Of a stretch of 64,000 bases of DNA, positions 36,884 to 47,800 are shown in pieces. The stretch's first letter is position 1; each line of letters opens with the position of its first letter. Below the pieces are notes generated by a model. That model was not told where the DNA came from and made no database searches. It saw nothing but the letters and a program-made list of their open reading frames with translations. This DNA is from CAYTZN01 sp964442495. Lineage in GTDB: Bacteria > Pseudomonadota > Gammaproteobacteria > Legionellales > Legionellaceae. A program made the translations under genes and the position numbers. The DNA is taken from contig CAYTZN010000006.1 in the NCBI GenBank assembly GCA_964442495.1, positions 53,402-117,401 of the forward strand, in the 5' to 3' direction.

Positions 36884-37168
36884 CTAATCTTTCAGTGGTA
36901 TAGAACGTAAATTTTTAATTTCTTTTTCAGTCAATTTTAATTGATTTTTAATACTACGACACTCTGATTTAAGGCGCCAATATCGGCACAAAAACAAAAA
37001 GAGCCCAACCATAACACCAACACCCAGCATAGCAGTCATAAGGACTGATATGGGCATTTTGAGCACTGTAAAATAAAAATTAACCTCAACAGGTGACGCA
37101 TTCAATGCAGCAAAACTTACACCAAATATAATCAGTAAAAGATAAAAAAATAAAATAACGATGCGCAT
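36884..37168 (-). CDS. lapA: Lipopolysaccharide assembly protein A (DUF1049)
   Basis: The 94-aa protein has two transmembrane helices (residues about 2-22 and 40-62) flanking the conserved LNASPVEVNFYF segment, then a short coiled-coil tail (LKSECRSIKNQLKLTEKEIK). This is the LapA/YciS family, partner of LapB at the inner membrane. It lies 51 bases before lapB and after a hairpin following rpsA. Confidence 0.92.
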   Translation of the reverse strand: MRIVILFFYLLLIIFGVSFAALNASPVEVNFYFTVLKMPISVLMTAMLGVGVMVGLFLFLCRYWRLKSECRSIKNQLKLTEKEIKNLRSIPLKD

Positions 37169-37192
37169 TCAACATGTCCTTATTTTAAATAT

Positions 37193-37222
37193 AAAAAAAG
37201 CGTAGATAACTACGCTTTTTTT
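37193..37222 (-). terminator. Rho-independent terminator/attenuator after rpsA
   Basis: AAAAAAAGCGTAG and CTACGCTTTTTTT form a perfect stem around the four-base loop ATAA, with a T tract on either strand. It lies between the rpsA stop and lapA, so it probably reduces read-through from the very highly expressed rpsA into lapAB. Confidence 0.88.
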
Positions 37223-37238
37223 ATAGGTGAAAGAGAAA

Positions 37239-38915
37239 TTATTCGCTCTCTTTGTTGCCCATTTTTTCTTTCAATAAATCCCCTAGCGTAGTAGCCACTT
37301 CACCGCTACGAGAGTATTTTTTGATGGCTTCAGCTTGATCTTGTGCATCTTTAGCTTTTACAGATAAAGAGATAGTACGATTTTTACGGTCGATGTTAAT
37401 GATTTTAGCTTCAATTTCATCGCCTTCTTTTACTAACGTTGTCGCATCATCCACTTTATCATCTGACAAATCGCTAGCACGAATAGTACCAATTACATCG
37501 TCAGCCAATTCAACAGTCACGCTTTTTGCATCAACCGCTGTGATTTTACCTTTTACAATAGCACCTTTCGTGAACTCTTCAGAGAAACTAGAGAAATTAT
37601 CGCCCTCTAATTGCTTTAAGCCTAAAGAAATACGTTCGCGTTCAGCATCAATGGCGAGAATAACAGCTTCAAGCTCTTGGCCTTTCTTGAATTGTTTAAC
37701 GGCTTCTTCGCCAGCAACACTCCAAGAGATATCAGATAAATGAACCAAGCCATCAATCTCACCATCCAAGCCAATGAAAATACCAAAGTCAGTAATAGAA
37801 CGAATTTTACCGCTAACTTTTTGTCCTTTGCTATGACTTTGTGAGAAATTCTGCCATGGATTACCAACACATTGTTTCATGCCTAAGGATATACGACGAC
37901 GCTCTTCATCAATTTCAAGCACCATAACGCCTACAACATCTCCCATAGACACAACTTTACTTGGGTGTACGTTTTTATTGGTCCAATCCATTTCAGACAT
38001 GTGAACCAAACCTTCAACGCCTTCTTCGATTTCAACAAAGCAACCGTAATCAGTGATGTTTGTGACTTTGCCTTCCAATCGTCGACCTATAGGATAACGC
38101 TCAACCAAGTCAACCCAAGGATCATTGCCCAATTGTTTCATTCCTAGAGACACACGATTACGCTCACTGTCAAAGCTTAATACTTTAACACGAACATCTT
38201 GACCTACAGTCAATAACTCACTTGGGTGTTTAACACGCTTCCAAGATATGTCAGTGATGTGCAATAGACCATCGATACCGCCTAAGTCAATAAATGCACC
38301 ATAGTCTGTCAAGTTTTTAACAATACCGTTGAGTTCTTGTCCGTCATGTAAAGAATCAAGCAAGGCCTGTCTGTCAGCGCTACTTTCTTCTTCAACAACT
38401 GCACGGCGTGAAACAACAATATTGTTACGCTTAAGATCCATTTTAATAACTTTAAACTCAAGCTCTTTACCTTCTAGATAAGAGGGATCACGAACAGGTC
38501 GAACATCAACCAGTGAACCCGGTAGGAAGGCACGAATAGTACCAATTTCAACCGTAAAGCCACCTTTAACTTTACCAGAAATCAATCCTGTTACTGTCTC
38601 GTTATTTTCATGTGATTTAGACAGTCGACGCCAAGCTTCTTGACGTTTTGCTTTTTCTCTTGATAAGAGTGTTTCGCCGTGGCCGTCTTCGACGGAATCC
38701 AACGCGACTTCAACGGTGTCGCCAATATTGATTTCCAACTCACCATTTTTATCATGGAACTCTTCTATTGCAACAATACCTTCGGATTTTAATCCGGCAT
38801 TTAGCGTCACGTAATCATCATCAATACCAATTACTTTAGCATTGATAATGGCACCTGGATAAAATTGCGCACCAGCAATACTCTTCTCGAATAACTCTTT
38901 AAAACTTTCAGACAT
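37239..38915 (-). CDS. rpsA: 30S ribosomal protein S1
   Basis: The 558-aa product has six S1 RNA-binding domains, as in E. coli S1: domains 1 and 2 divergent (from about residues 20 and 105), domains 3-6 with DYGAFIDLGGIDGLLHITDI, DYGCFVEIEEGVEGLVHMSE, DFGIFIGLDGEIDGLVHLSD and a weaker last copy. S1 unwinds mRNA at the ribosome. No strong Shine-Dalgarno sequence precedes the ATG, as is typical of rpsA. It follows cmk. Confidence 0.98.
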   Translation of the reverse strand: MSESFKELFEKSIAGAQFYPGAIINAKVIGIDDDYVTLNAGLKSEGIVAIEEFHDKNGELEINIGDTVEVALDSVEDGHGETLLSREKAKRQEAWRRLSKSHENNETVTGLISGKVKGGFTVEIGTIRAFLPGSLVDVRPVRDPSYLEGKELEFKVIKMDLKRNNIVVSRRAVVEEESSADRQALLDSLHDGQELNGIVKNLTDYGAFIDLGGIDGLLHITDISWKRVKHPSELLTVGQDVRVKVLSFDSERNRVSLGMKQLGNDPWVDLVERYPIGRRLEGKVTNITDYGCFVEIEEGVEGLVHMSEMDWTNKNVHPSKVVSMGDVVGVMVLEIDEERRRISLGMKQCVGNPWQNFSQSHSKGQKVSGKIRSITDFGIFIGLDGEIDGLVHLSDISWSVAGEEAVKQFKKGQELEAVILAIDAERERISLGLKQLEGDNFSSFSEEFTKGAIVKGKITAVDAKSVTVELADDVIGTIRASDLSDDKVDDATTLVKEGDEIEAKIINIDRKNRTISLSVKAKDAQDQAEAIKKYSRSGEVATTLGDLLKEKMGNKESE

Positions 38916-39001
38916 GTTAGTAAACTCTATTAGTAAAAAAATGGAAGCATATGCATTGGCACACCTTCCCCCCTCTGAACAGCACTATCAATGACCTGGC
39001 C

Positions 39002-39691
39002 TTAAGTTAACGACCGCTCACCCACCAATTGCAAAACATTTTTAAATACTTGATCAATTGTTAGGCCTGTTGTATCAATCCACACTGCGTCACATGCAGG
39101 CTTCAATGGTGAATGCGCACGATCACTGTCTCTTGCATCACGTTTAACCAATTCATCAACAACCTGCGCGAGGCTAGCATCATTTCCACTTTCTTTCAAC
39201 TGTAAATAACGCCGATTCGCCCTTTCCTCAGTATTGGCATACAAATAAACCTTCAATAATGCATCAGGAAAGACAACCGTGCCCATATCACGACCATCTG
39301 TCACCAAGCCGGGATGCTCTGCAAAAGCACGTTGACGTTCAAGCAATGCCAGCCGAACCCCAGGAAGTGCTGCTATTTTTGATGCATTTTGCCCACATTT
39401 CTCCATACGAATGTTGGAACTGATATCAATGCCCTCAAGAAACACTACATTACGACCTGCGTCGTCAACACTAAATTTCAAGGGAAGAGCCCGCGCCAAA
39501 GCCTCAAGTTTTACAGCCTCATCTAAAGCCACGCCTTCTTTAATGGCAGCATAAGCAAGTACTCTATACAACGCCCCAGAGTCTAAAAAATGCCAACCTA
39601 AATGCGCTGCTAACATCTGACTAAGCGTGCCCTTGCCGGTTCCACTGGGACCATCAATGGTAATCACTGGCACTGTTTTTTCAACATTCAT
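39002..39691 (-). CDS. cmk: Cytidylate kinase
   Basis: The 229-aa product begins with the P-loop VITIDGPSGTGKGTLSQMLA and has DGRDMGTVVFPDA and KRDARDSDRAHSPLKPA, all cytidylate kinase motifs. It phosphorylates CMP and dCMP. Its start lies inside the last codons of aroA (11 shared bases), so translation is coupled in the run serC-aroA-cmk-rpsA. Confidence 0.97.
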   Translation of the reverse strand: MNVEKTVPVITIDGPSGTGKGTLSQMLAAHLGWHFLDSGALYRVLAYAAIKEGVALDEAVKLEALARALPLKFSVDDAGRNVVFLEGIDISSNIRMEKCGQNASKIAALPGVRLALLERQRAFAEHPGLVTDGRDMGTVVFPDALLKVYLYANTEERANRRYLQLKESGNDASLAQVVDELVKRDARDSDRAHSPLKPACDAVWIDTTGLTIDQVFKNVLQLVGERSLT

Positions 39692-40997
39692 TATCGGTTT
39701 CCTGCAAGAAGAGATTTACTTTATTGGCCGTGCCCACAAACGTGGGAAAAGACGTGGCCACGTTTGCACAATTTAAAATGGTTACAGGGGAAGATGCCAC
39801 ACTGCCTGCAATGGAAAATGCCATTGCTATTCGATGATCGTGCTGGCTATCGACCACACCACCATGGAAAGCCCCGCCTTGAATAACAATGCCATCATCA
39901 AATGTTTTCACCTGAATGCCTAACATTTCGAGACCATCCGCCATTGCAGCCAAACGATCGCTTTCTTTGCTTCGTAATTCTTCTGCGCCCCGCAACGAGG
40001 TTTGGCCTTTCGCACAACTGGCTGCAACAAAAAGAATAGGGAACTCATCAATAGCCAAAGGCACCATTTCTGATGGGATATCGATCCCTTTTAATACAGA
40101 ATGCTTAACATGTATATCAGCAACAGGTTCCTCCCCAAAAAAACGAGGATTCATCAAGTCTATGCTTGCCCCCATGCGCTCTAAAATATGAAGAATACCA
40201 ATACGTGTAGGGTTTACGCCCACGTTTCTAATCACTAATGACGAATCGGGCACTAGAGTTGCGGCCACAATAAAAAATGCCGCTGATGAAATATCACCAG
40301 GAACATCAATATTAGTCCCTTGGCACTCGCCATTGGCATTTACAGTAAGGGTATTGCCTAACTTGGATATGGGATAAGAAAAAGCCGCTAACATACGCTC
40401 AGTATGATCTCGTGTTACTTGAGGTTCTATTATACGGGTTTCGCCTTTGGCATATAAACCCGCAAGCAATAAAGAAGACTTCACTTGTGCGCTGGCTATT
40501 GGCATTTCATACGTGATGCCCTGCAAAACCTGGCCACCTTGAACATGCAAAGGAGGCTTATCATTCATTGCCTCTACGTTGGCACCCATTTGCTGCAATG
40601 GACGACAAACGCGTGCCATTGGCCGCTTAGAAAGGCTGTCGTCGCCAGTCAATTCGCTATCAAACGACTGAGCTGACAAAAGTCCTACCAAAAGGCGCAT
40701 GGTTGTGCCAGAATTTCCACAATAAATTGAAGATGTTGGGGGTTGTAGCCCTTGTTTACCCACACCATGAATCACTACCTGTTGAGATGCAGGCCTTTCA
40801 ATTACAACCCCCATCGCTTTAAAGGCATTTAACGTCTGAAGACAATCCTCTCCCTCCAAAAAACCGCTAACAGTGGTTATACCTTTTGCTATAGCGCCAA
40901 ACATAATAGCCCGATGTGAAATGGACTTATCACCAGGAACAGTAATATCACCCTGTAAAGAAGTTGCAGGATAGCTTATAAAATGAGGTGAGCTCAT
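39681..40997 (-). CDS. aroA: 3-phosphoshikimate 1-carboxyvinyltransferase (EPSP synthase)
   Basis: The 438-aa protein shows the EPSP synthase motifs GDKSISHRAIMFGA near residue 20, YCGNSGTTMRLLVGLL near 90, and RGAEELRSKESDRLAAMADGL plus the DHRIAMAF end motif. It makes 5-enolpyruvylshikimate 3-phosphate for aromatic synthesis. The segment CGNSGTTMRLL has Gly where class II enzymes have Ala substitutions, and Thr-Met-Arg, consistent with an ordinary class I-like active site. It overlaps serC by four bases. Confidence 0.97.
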   Translation of the reverse strand: MSSPHFISYPATSLQGDITVPGDKSISHRAIMFGAIAKGITTVSGFLEGEDCLQTLNAFKAMGVVIERPASQQVVIHGVGKQGLQPPTSSIYCGNSGTTMRLLVGLLSAQSFDSELTGDDSLSKRPMARVCRPLQQMGANVEAMNDKPPLHVQGGQVLQGITYEMPIASAQVKSSLLLAGLYAKGETRIIEPQVTRDHTERMLAAFSYPISKLGNTLTVNANGECQGTNIDVPGDISSAAFFIVAATLVPDSSLVIRNVGVNPTRIGILHILERMGASIDLMNPRFFGEEPVADIHVKHSVLKGIDIPSEMVPLAIDEFPILFVAASCAKGQTSLRGAEELRSKESDRLAAMADGLEMLGIQVKTFDDGIVIQGGAFHGGVVDSQHDHRIAMAFSIAGSVASSPVTILNCANVATSFPTFVGTANKVNLFLQETDNEC

Positions 40998-42082
40998 CGG
41001 TGTTTCTCACAAAATGTTTGCATAAAAGTTACAAGCGCCTGAACGCCTGCCAAGGGCATCGCATTGTACAAGCTCGCTCGTAAGCCACCCACGGTGCGAT
41101 GCCCTTGTAACGCGTATAAACCATGATGCTTTGCTTCTGCTATAAACGCTTGCTCGAGCGTTTTATTTACAATAGAAAAACACACATTCACAATAGAGCG
41201 CGATTTGTCTTGCACAGCACAGTGATAAAAATCGGACGTATCAATGTATTGATACAATAAAGCGGCTTTTTGACAGTTGATTTCATAAAGCGCCTGAACG
41301 CCACCTTGCGCTTTAATCCACTTCAACATCAAACCCGCTAAATAACAATTAAAGGTAGGGGGAGTTGCATATAAAGAGTGATGTGTGACGTGCGTTCGGT
41401 AATCCATGAGTGTGGGCAAAATCTCGCTCTTGGCACCTGCTTGTTCTAATACATCTTGTCGAATAATCACAATGGTTAGTCCGGCAATGGAAACATTTTT
41501 TTGAGCGCCGGCAAAAATAAGCCCAAAATCCGAGACATTAATAGGCTCACTTAGAAAACAAGACGTCATATCAGCAACCAAAGGCAGATGACCTATTTTG
41601 AGCGTGCTAGGATAACGAACACCGTTGACTGTCTCATTAGGAACATAATAGACATACCCTGTATTTTCTCGAACATGCTCAGTCAAGAGCTCTGGCGTGG
41701 TTAAAAAACCTTGGCTTTTTGTACTACCCAGGCAATAGGCGCGTTTTATTTTACAGGCCTCTTCAAACGCCATGTCAGACCAAATGCCTGAGATAAGATA
41801 CCCCGCTTCTTGGGTATTATTCAGTAAATTCATGGGCACCATGGAAAATTGCGCTCGTGACGCGCCATTTAAAAACAAGACGTGATAATTATCAGGTATT
41901 GAAATAAGCGCTCGTAAGTCTCTTTCGAGCTCCTCCATTAAACGAATAAAAGGTTCGGTACGGTGACCAATTTCCATCACCGACATACCAGAACCCTGCC
42001 AGTTTAAAAGCTCACGTTGCGCCTCAAGTAAGACAGGCTCTGGCAGCATAGCAGGGCCTGCGCCAAAATTATACGCTCTCAT
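40994..42082 (-). CDS. serC: Phosphoserine aminotransferase
   Basis: I choose the ATG at 42082 (MRAYNFGAGPAMLPEPVL), which matches the family start. In-frame starts at 42088 and 42109 would only lengthen the overlap with gyrA, which is already 14 bases. The product is about 362 aa. The PLP lysine lies in LIFAGAQKNVSIAGLTIVII; VADMTSCFLS precedes it and GGLRASLYNAMPLAGVQAL closes the family pattern. It acts in serine and pyridoxal phosphate synthesis. The gyrA-serC-aroA order is typical of Legionellales relatives. Confidence 0.95.
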   Translation of the reverse strand: MRAYNFGAGPAMLPEPVLLEAQRELLNWQGSGMSVMEIGHRTEPFIRLMEELERDLRALISIPDNYHVLFLNGASRAQFSMVPMNLLNNTQEAGYLISGIWSDMAFEEACKIKRAYCLGSTKSQGFLTTPELLTEHVRENTGYVYYVPNETVNGVRYPSTLKIGHLPLVADMTSCFLSEPINVSDFGLIFAGAQKNVSIAGLTIVIIRQDVLEQAGAKSEILPTLMDYRTHVTHHSLYATPPTFNCYLAGLMLKWIKAQGGVQALYEINCQKAALLYQYIDTSDFYHCAVQDKSRSIVNVCFSIVNKTLEQAFIAEAKHHGLYALQGHRTVGGLRASLYNAMPLAGVQALVTFMQTFCEKHR

Positions 42083-44660
42083 CGTCATGGGGTGATGCAT
42101 CGTCAACATCAGTTAGCTCTGTTCCGTCATTCTGAATCTCTTCTATACGTTGCATCCCTACTACATGCTCTCCTGCTGTAACGTTAATCAAACGCACGCC
42201 TTGCGTATTACGACCGATGATAGAAAGCTCCTCTACTTTAAACCGTACCAAAGTACCTTGATCGGTAATCAGCATCGCTTCATCGCCATCTGTAACTTGT
42301 AAGGCACGAACCACTTTACCATTACGCTCACTCACTTGAATGGAAATTACACCCTGACCACCCCGTCCTGTTACACGATATTCGTCCACATCTGTACGTT
42401 TACCATAACCAAACTCTGTGGCTGTCAAAATAGTGCCTCCTGGATGAGCCACAACCAACGAAATCACCGACTGATCCTTTCCAAGGCGTATCCCACGCAC
42501 ACCACGGGCCGTTCGACCTGTTGGTCTGACCAGCTGCTCACCAAATCGAATCACTTTGCCCGCGTCTGAAAACAACATAATATCTTTGCTACCATCAGTG
42601 ATATCAACACCAACCAAACGGTCGTCTTCATCTAAATCAACCGCAATAATGCCGTTAGAGCGTGGTCGGCCAAAAGCTTCTAGAGGAACCTTTTTGACAG
42701 TACCTCGTTTTGTCACCATGAAGACAAAAAAACCTTCCTGATAGTCACGCACAGGCAACATGGCATTGATAGCCTCATTTTCAGCCAATGGTAAAATGTT
42801 AATGATGGGCTTACCGCGAGAAATACGGCTAGCTAACGGTAGTTGATATGCTTTTAACCAATACAATTTTCCATGATTAGAGAAACACAGCAACGTGTCA
42901 TGGGTACTTGCAATAATTAAACGCTCAACAAAATCTTCATCTTTCACATGCGTGGCTGATTTGCCTTTACCACCACGGCGCTGTGCCTGATAAGCTGAAA
43001 TAGGTTGATATTTTACGTAACCTTGGTGAGACAGTGTAACAACCACATCTTCTTCGGTAATCAAATCTTCTATGGTTAAATCTTCTTGAGACGCCGTGAT
43101 TTCTGTACGTCGCACATCACCAAACTGCGCTTTCATTTCCAATAGCTCGTCACGTATTACTTGCATCAAACGCTCAGGCGAACCAAGAATATCCAGCAGT
43201 TCTTTAATAAAATCTAATAACTGCTCAAACTCACTTAAAATCTTATCTTGCTCCAATCCAGTTAATCGATGGAGACGTAACTCAAGAATAGCCTGCGCTT
43301 GTTGAGTGGATAAACGGTAACCCTCGTCTGACAATCCTTGGTTTGGTAATAAATCATCTGGACGAGAGGCACCATTTCCCGCTTTATTCAGCATTCCAAG
43401 TACTAACCCTGGCTGCCAAACCCTCGATAACAATCCCTCTTTAGCATCCTGTGGTGTAGGGGATTTTTTTATTAAAGCAATCATTTCATCGATATTTGCT
43501 AAGGCTATGCCTAAGCCTTCCAACAAATGCGCCCGATTACGTGCTTTTTTCAACTCAAAAACACAACGGCGCGTAACCACTTCACGGCGGTGTTTAATAA
43601 AATACTCTAAAATTTGTTTGAGATTTAATGTTCTTGGTTGACCATCCACCAAGGCAACCATATTAATACCAAATACGTTTTGCATTTGTGTGTGCGCATA
43701 TAAATTATTGAGCATCACCTCAGCAACCTCACCGCGCTTAAGCTCAATGACCACCCGCATGCCCTGCTTATCAGACTCATCACGAAGGCCTGAAATGCCC
43801 TCTAAACGTTTTTCACGCACCAACTCCGCTATACGCTCAACCAGGCGCGCTTTATTCACTTGATAAGGAAGCTCATGAATAATAATTGCTTGTCGACCGG
43901 TATGCTCGTCTGTTTCAATGTCTGTTCTTGCACGAATAGAAATACGCCCACGCCCAGTACGATAAGCTTCAATAATACCAGCTCGCCCATTGATAATAGC
44001 CGCTGTAGGGAAATCAGGACCCGGTACAATGGTCATTAAATCATCAACATTAAGTTCCGGATTAGCCACCAATGCAATGCATGCATCAATAATTTCCGTT
44101 AAATTATGAGGGGGAATATTAGTTGCCATTCCCACAGCAATACCCGAAGATCCGTTCACCAATAAATTAGGAATTCTAGATGGCATAACCACTGGAGCAA
44201 ACTCTGTTTCATCGTAGTTTGGGCTAAAATCCACCGTTTCTTTTTCAAGGTCAGCAAGCAAGGCATGGGCTAATTTGGACATTCTCACTTCAGTATAACG
44301 CATGGCGGCAGGAGCATCACCATCTACCGACCCAAAGTTACCTTGCCCATCAACCAACATGTAGCGCATGGAAAAATGTTGGGCCATTCGAACGATAGTA
44401 TCGTAAACAGCCGTGTCACCATGAGGGTGGTATTTACCAATCACATCCCCCACCACACGAGCAGATTTTTTATAAGGCTTGTTCCAATCATTGCCTAACT
44501 CACTCATGGCAAATAAAACTCGCCGGTGAACAGGCTTTAAACCGTCCCGTACATCAGGCAATGCACGCCCTACAATAACGCTCATCGCGTAATCAAGATA
44601 AGACTGTTTTAATTCGTCTTCAATATTGACTGGTGTGACTTCTTTGGCTGAGTAAACCAT
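42069..44660 (-). CDS. gyrA: DNA gyrase subunit A
   Basis: The 863-aa protein has the winged-helix/tower domain with catalytic Tyr (MRYTEVRMSKLAH region) and six beta-pinwheel blades at the C-terminus, including the GyrA box QRRGGKGKSA. The quinolone-resistance region reads GKYHPHGDTAVYDTIVRMAQ: Thr at the position of E. coli Ser83 and Asp at position 87. Thr83 is the wild-type state in Legionella as I recall, so this is not evidence of resistance. The acidic tail is short. serC starts inside its 3' end. Confidence 0.98.
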   Translation of the reverse strand: MVYSAKEVTPVNIEDELKQSYLDYAMSVIVGRALPDVRDGLKPVHRRVLFAMSELGNDWNKPYKKSARVVGDVIGKYHPHGDTAVYDTIVRMAQHFSMRYMLVDGQGNFGSVDGDAPAAMRYTEVRMSKLAHALLADLEKETVDFSPNYDETEFAPVVMPSRIPNLLVNGSSGIAVGMATNIPPHNLTEIIDACIALVANPELNVDDLMTIVPGPDFPTAAIINGRAGIIEAYRTGRGRISIRARTDIETDEHTGRQAIIIHELPYQVNKARLVERIAELVREKRLEGISGLRDESDKQGMRVVIELKRGEVAEVMLNNLYAHTQMQNVFGINMVALVDGQPRTLNLKQILEYFIKHRREVVTRRCVFELKKARNRAHLLEGLGIALANIDEMIALIKKSPTPQDAKEGLLSRVWQPGLVLGMLNKAGNGASRPDDLLPNQGLSDEGYRLSTQQAQAILELRLHRLTGLEQDKILSEFEQLLDFIKELLDILGSPERLMQVIRDELLEMKAQFGDVRRTEITASQEDLTIEDLITEEDVVVTLSHQGYVKYQPISAYQAQRRGGKGKSATHVKDEDFVERLIIASTHDTLLCFSNHGKLYWLKAYQLPLASRISRGKPIINILPLAENEAINAMLPVRDYQEGFFVFMVTKRGTVKKVPLEAFGRPRSNGIIAVDLDEDDRLVGVDITDGSKDIMLFSDAGKVIRFGEQLVRPTGRTARGVRGIRLGKDQSVISLVVAHPGGTILTATEFGYGKRTDVDEYRVTGRGGQGVISIQVSERNGKVVRALQVTDGDEAMLITDQGTLVRFKVEELSIIGRNTQGVRLINVTAGEHVVGMQRIEEIQNDGTELTDVDDASPHDDESV

Positions 44661-44700
44661 GATGAGGACGTATCCTTGTGCAATGATTGAAATGCCAAAT

Positions 44701-44770
44701 AGAATACCACACTGATAGGTTTAAATGAATCTTAGCAAAAACCCTTCAAATGCAATCAGTGTGCTACAAT
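44701..44770. promoter_or_regulatory. Divergent promoter region of gyrA and the first Sel1 gene
   Basis: On the minus strand, TGGTATTCT (44709-44701) is an extended -10 box for gyrA. On the plus strand, TGCTACAAT (44762-44770) is an extended -10 box for the Sel1 gene, close in sequence to the element before the caspase-like gene. A nine-base inverted repeat (CACACTGAT and ATCAGTGTG) links the two boxes and could bind a shared regulator. Confidence 0.4.
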
Positions 44771-44829
44771 AGCTGGCCAGAAAATTAACAATAAAAACAA
44801 GCTGATATAAAAAACAGGAACGCTTAATC

Positions 44830-47800
44830 ATGCTGACCCACGATGACATTAAAAATAAAAGCCAACTTGAATTAATAAAACAATTGATAGACGATTTAAA
44901 AGCGGAAAAAACTGAGCAAACTTACATTTTAGAAGCACTTATAAAATCTAGCTTGTTAGGCAAAGATAAAATAAAAACAAAAGAAATTATTCAAGATTTC
45001 ATCCAAAATTTTTCAAATAATACTAACCAAAATAGCCACCATGCCATATACATAAGTCAAAAAATTTTTCAACTTCATGATGACTATCAGGTAGATTTTA
45101 ATGCATCTCTTGCGCTATATGACCAAGGGATAACCCTTGGTCATACCAGTGCGATGAACGCAAGAGCGCGCATGCATTTGCTCGGACATGGTGGTGAAAT
45201 AAATCCACTCGCTGCTGCGGAACTTTTTCAAAAAGCGATAAAACTGGAAGACGCAAATGCCATGTATAATCTCGCTCTCATGCATCAAAATGGTCAAGCG
45301 GGTCCTGTGGATTTTATTACCGCCATGGACCTGTATAAACAAGCGAGAAACCGTGGACATGCCCAAGCCATGAACAATCTGGCAACCATGTATGAAAAAG
45401 GACAAGGAGCCAAGGTAAATCTAACTGCCGCCGTTGGTCTTTACGATCAAGCAATAAGGTTAGGTAACGCGGAAGCCATGTTTAATCGTGCGCAAATACA
45501 TGAATATCACCAAAACGGTAAAGTAAATTTAGCGTCGGCCATTGAGCTTTATGAGCAAGCGATAAAACTAGGGCTCCCCAGTGCCATGTTTAATCGCGCG
45601 ATCATGCATGCAAAAGGTCGTGGTGGTAAAGTAAACCGTATTCAAGCAATAGCTCTGCTTGACCAGGCAATAACCCTTGGTCATGTAAAAGCAATGCATA
45701 TGCGTGCACTTATACATCAACAAAGCCAACCAGGTAAACTGAATTTACATGCAATTGGGCTTTATAGAAAAGCAATCAAACTTGGTAATGTGGATTCGAT
45801 GTGTAACCTCGCAAATATGTACATCAAAGGTAACGGAGGTCAGAAAGATGTATTAGTTGCCATTGCACTTTATGAAAAAGCAATAGAATTTGGTAGCGTC
45901 GTTGCTATGTATAATCGCGCAGCCATGTATCAAAATGGCCAAGGCGGCCCAGTGGACATTTCTGCAGCCATTACCCTTTATGAAAAAGCAATAGAGCTCG
46001 GCAATGCCAATGCTATGTTCAATCGCGCATACTTGCATGAAATGGGTCATGGTGGTGAGGTGGACATTCAGAAAGCCGTAGCACTTTATGACCAAGCAAT
46101 AAAACGTGGACATGCAAGGGCGATGTATAATCGAGCTGTCTTGCTTGAAAATGATCAGGCAGACGAGAAGAATTTACTTGCAGCGATCAGTCTTTATGAA
46201 AAAGCCATACAGCTTGGTCATCGCCAATCTATGTTTCATCGCGCGAGGATGCATCAAAAAGGTCAAGGTGGTGAAGTAGACTTTTACAAAGCCGCGGCAC
46301 TTTATGACCAAGCAATAGAACGTGGACATGTGGGCGCTATGCATGAACGTGCCCGCATGCACAAATATGGCCAAGCAGGTCCAGTTGATTTTTCTGCAGC
46401 CATCAGCCTTCATGAGCAAGCCATAATCTGTGGTAATACAGATTCCATGAACAGTCGCGCCTTCATGCACCAAAATGGCCAAGGCGGCCCAGTGGACATT
46501 TCTGCGGCCATTACCCTTTATGAAAAGGCAATAGAACTCGGCAATACCAATGCTATGTTCAATCGCGCATACTTGCATGAAATGGGTCATGGTGGTGAAG
46601 TAAACTATCTTCAAGCGATAGCACTCTATGACAAATTGATAAACATTGATCATGACGAAGCAATGTTTAGACGCGCACGCATGTATCAAAAGGGTGAAGG
46701 CGGTGAAGTAGACCTTCCCGCAGCCATTAGACTTTATAATAAAGCTATAATGCTTAATAACGCCGATGCCATGTATCATCGCGCCGTCATGCACCAAAAT
46801 GGCCAAGGCGGCCCAGTGGACATTCCTGCGGCCATTAGACTTTATAATGAAGCTATAATGCTTGATAACGCCGATGCCATGTATCATCGCGCAGTCATGT
46901 ATCAAAATGGCCAAGGCGGTGGAATAGACCTTCCTGCAGCCATTAAACTTTATAACCAACTGATACTCCTGGATGACGAAAAAGCTATGTTGCAGTGCGC
47001 AATAATATATGAGACAGCTCAAGCTGATGAGCCAGGTATAGAGGCGGCTATAAAACTTTATGAAAAAGCAAAAGCACTTGGCAATATCGATGCTATAACC
47101 CGTCTTGCACGTATTTATCAAACGGGTATATCAGGTAAAGTAGAGTTTACTCTGGCTATTAAACTTTATGAGCAGGCCATAGAGCAAGATAACGCCGATG
47201 CCATGTATCATCGTGCACTCATGCATCAAAAAGGCCAGGGTGGTCCTATCGATATGAAAAAAGCAGCTAGATTATATCGTCGCGCTGCAGAAAAACGACA
47301 TGTTAAAGCCTATAATACCCTCAGAAATCAAAAAACAGGCATATTTAACTATCACTATGCAATGCGTGTACGGCATACTGTAAACGCTGTAAAAATAGTA
47401 ACGGCTGATTGTGAATTATTAACCGAATTTATAGAATTTGATTGTAAATATATGCTTTGCATCGACTCCTATCGCCTAGAATATATCAATGATTTTATAA
47501 AACAATATTGCACTGCAAATAGCGATAAAATCTTACAAAGCAAACTGCATGAATTAGTTTTAATTGCGTTGAATGATTGTGTAACAGCGTTTAAGGGCAA
47601 TATAAATAAACTAATGCAATTAAAAATCGACTGTCTATTCGCAATGGATATTGCTCATATCAATAACAATAACATTCCCACTATCATGTTAATACTCACC
47701 AACACATGGTACTACGTCACTAGCAACATGTTGACTGAAGATGCTGAGCGTTACACAAAAATGGTTTATCCAATTATATGTAACGCAATGTATAAATTAA

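Noticed and set aside
44280..44520. Thr in the GyrA quinolone-resistance region as a resistance mutation
   Set aside because: Thr at this position is, to my knowledge, the wild-type residue in Legionella, and Asp87 is intact.
46174..47121. A 315-codon open frame antisense to Sel1 gene A
   Set aside because: It exists because the repeated Sel1 codons lack stops on the opposite strand; its product is a mirror of the repeat with no family likeness and no ribosome-binding site.
45100..47300. Regularly spaced direct repeats that could suggest a CRISPR array
   Set aside because: The 108-base period, open frame and Sel1 consensus show protein repeats; there are no short identical repeats with unique spacers.
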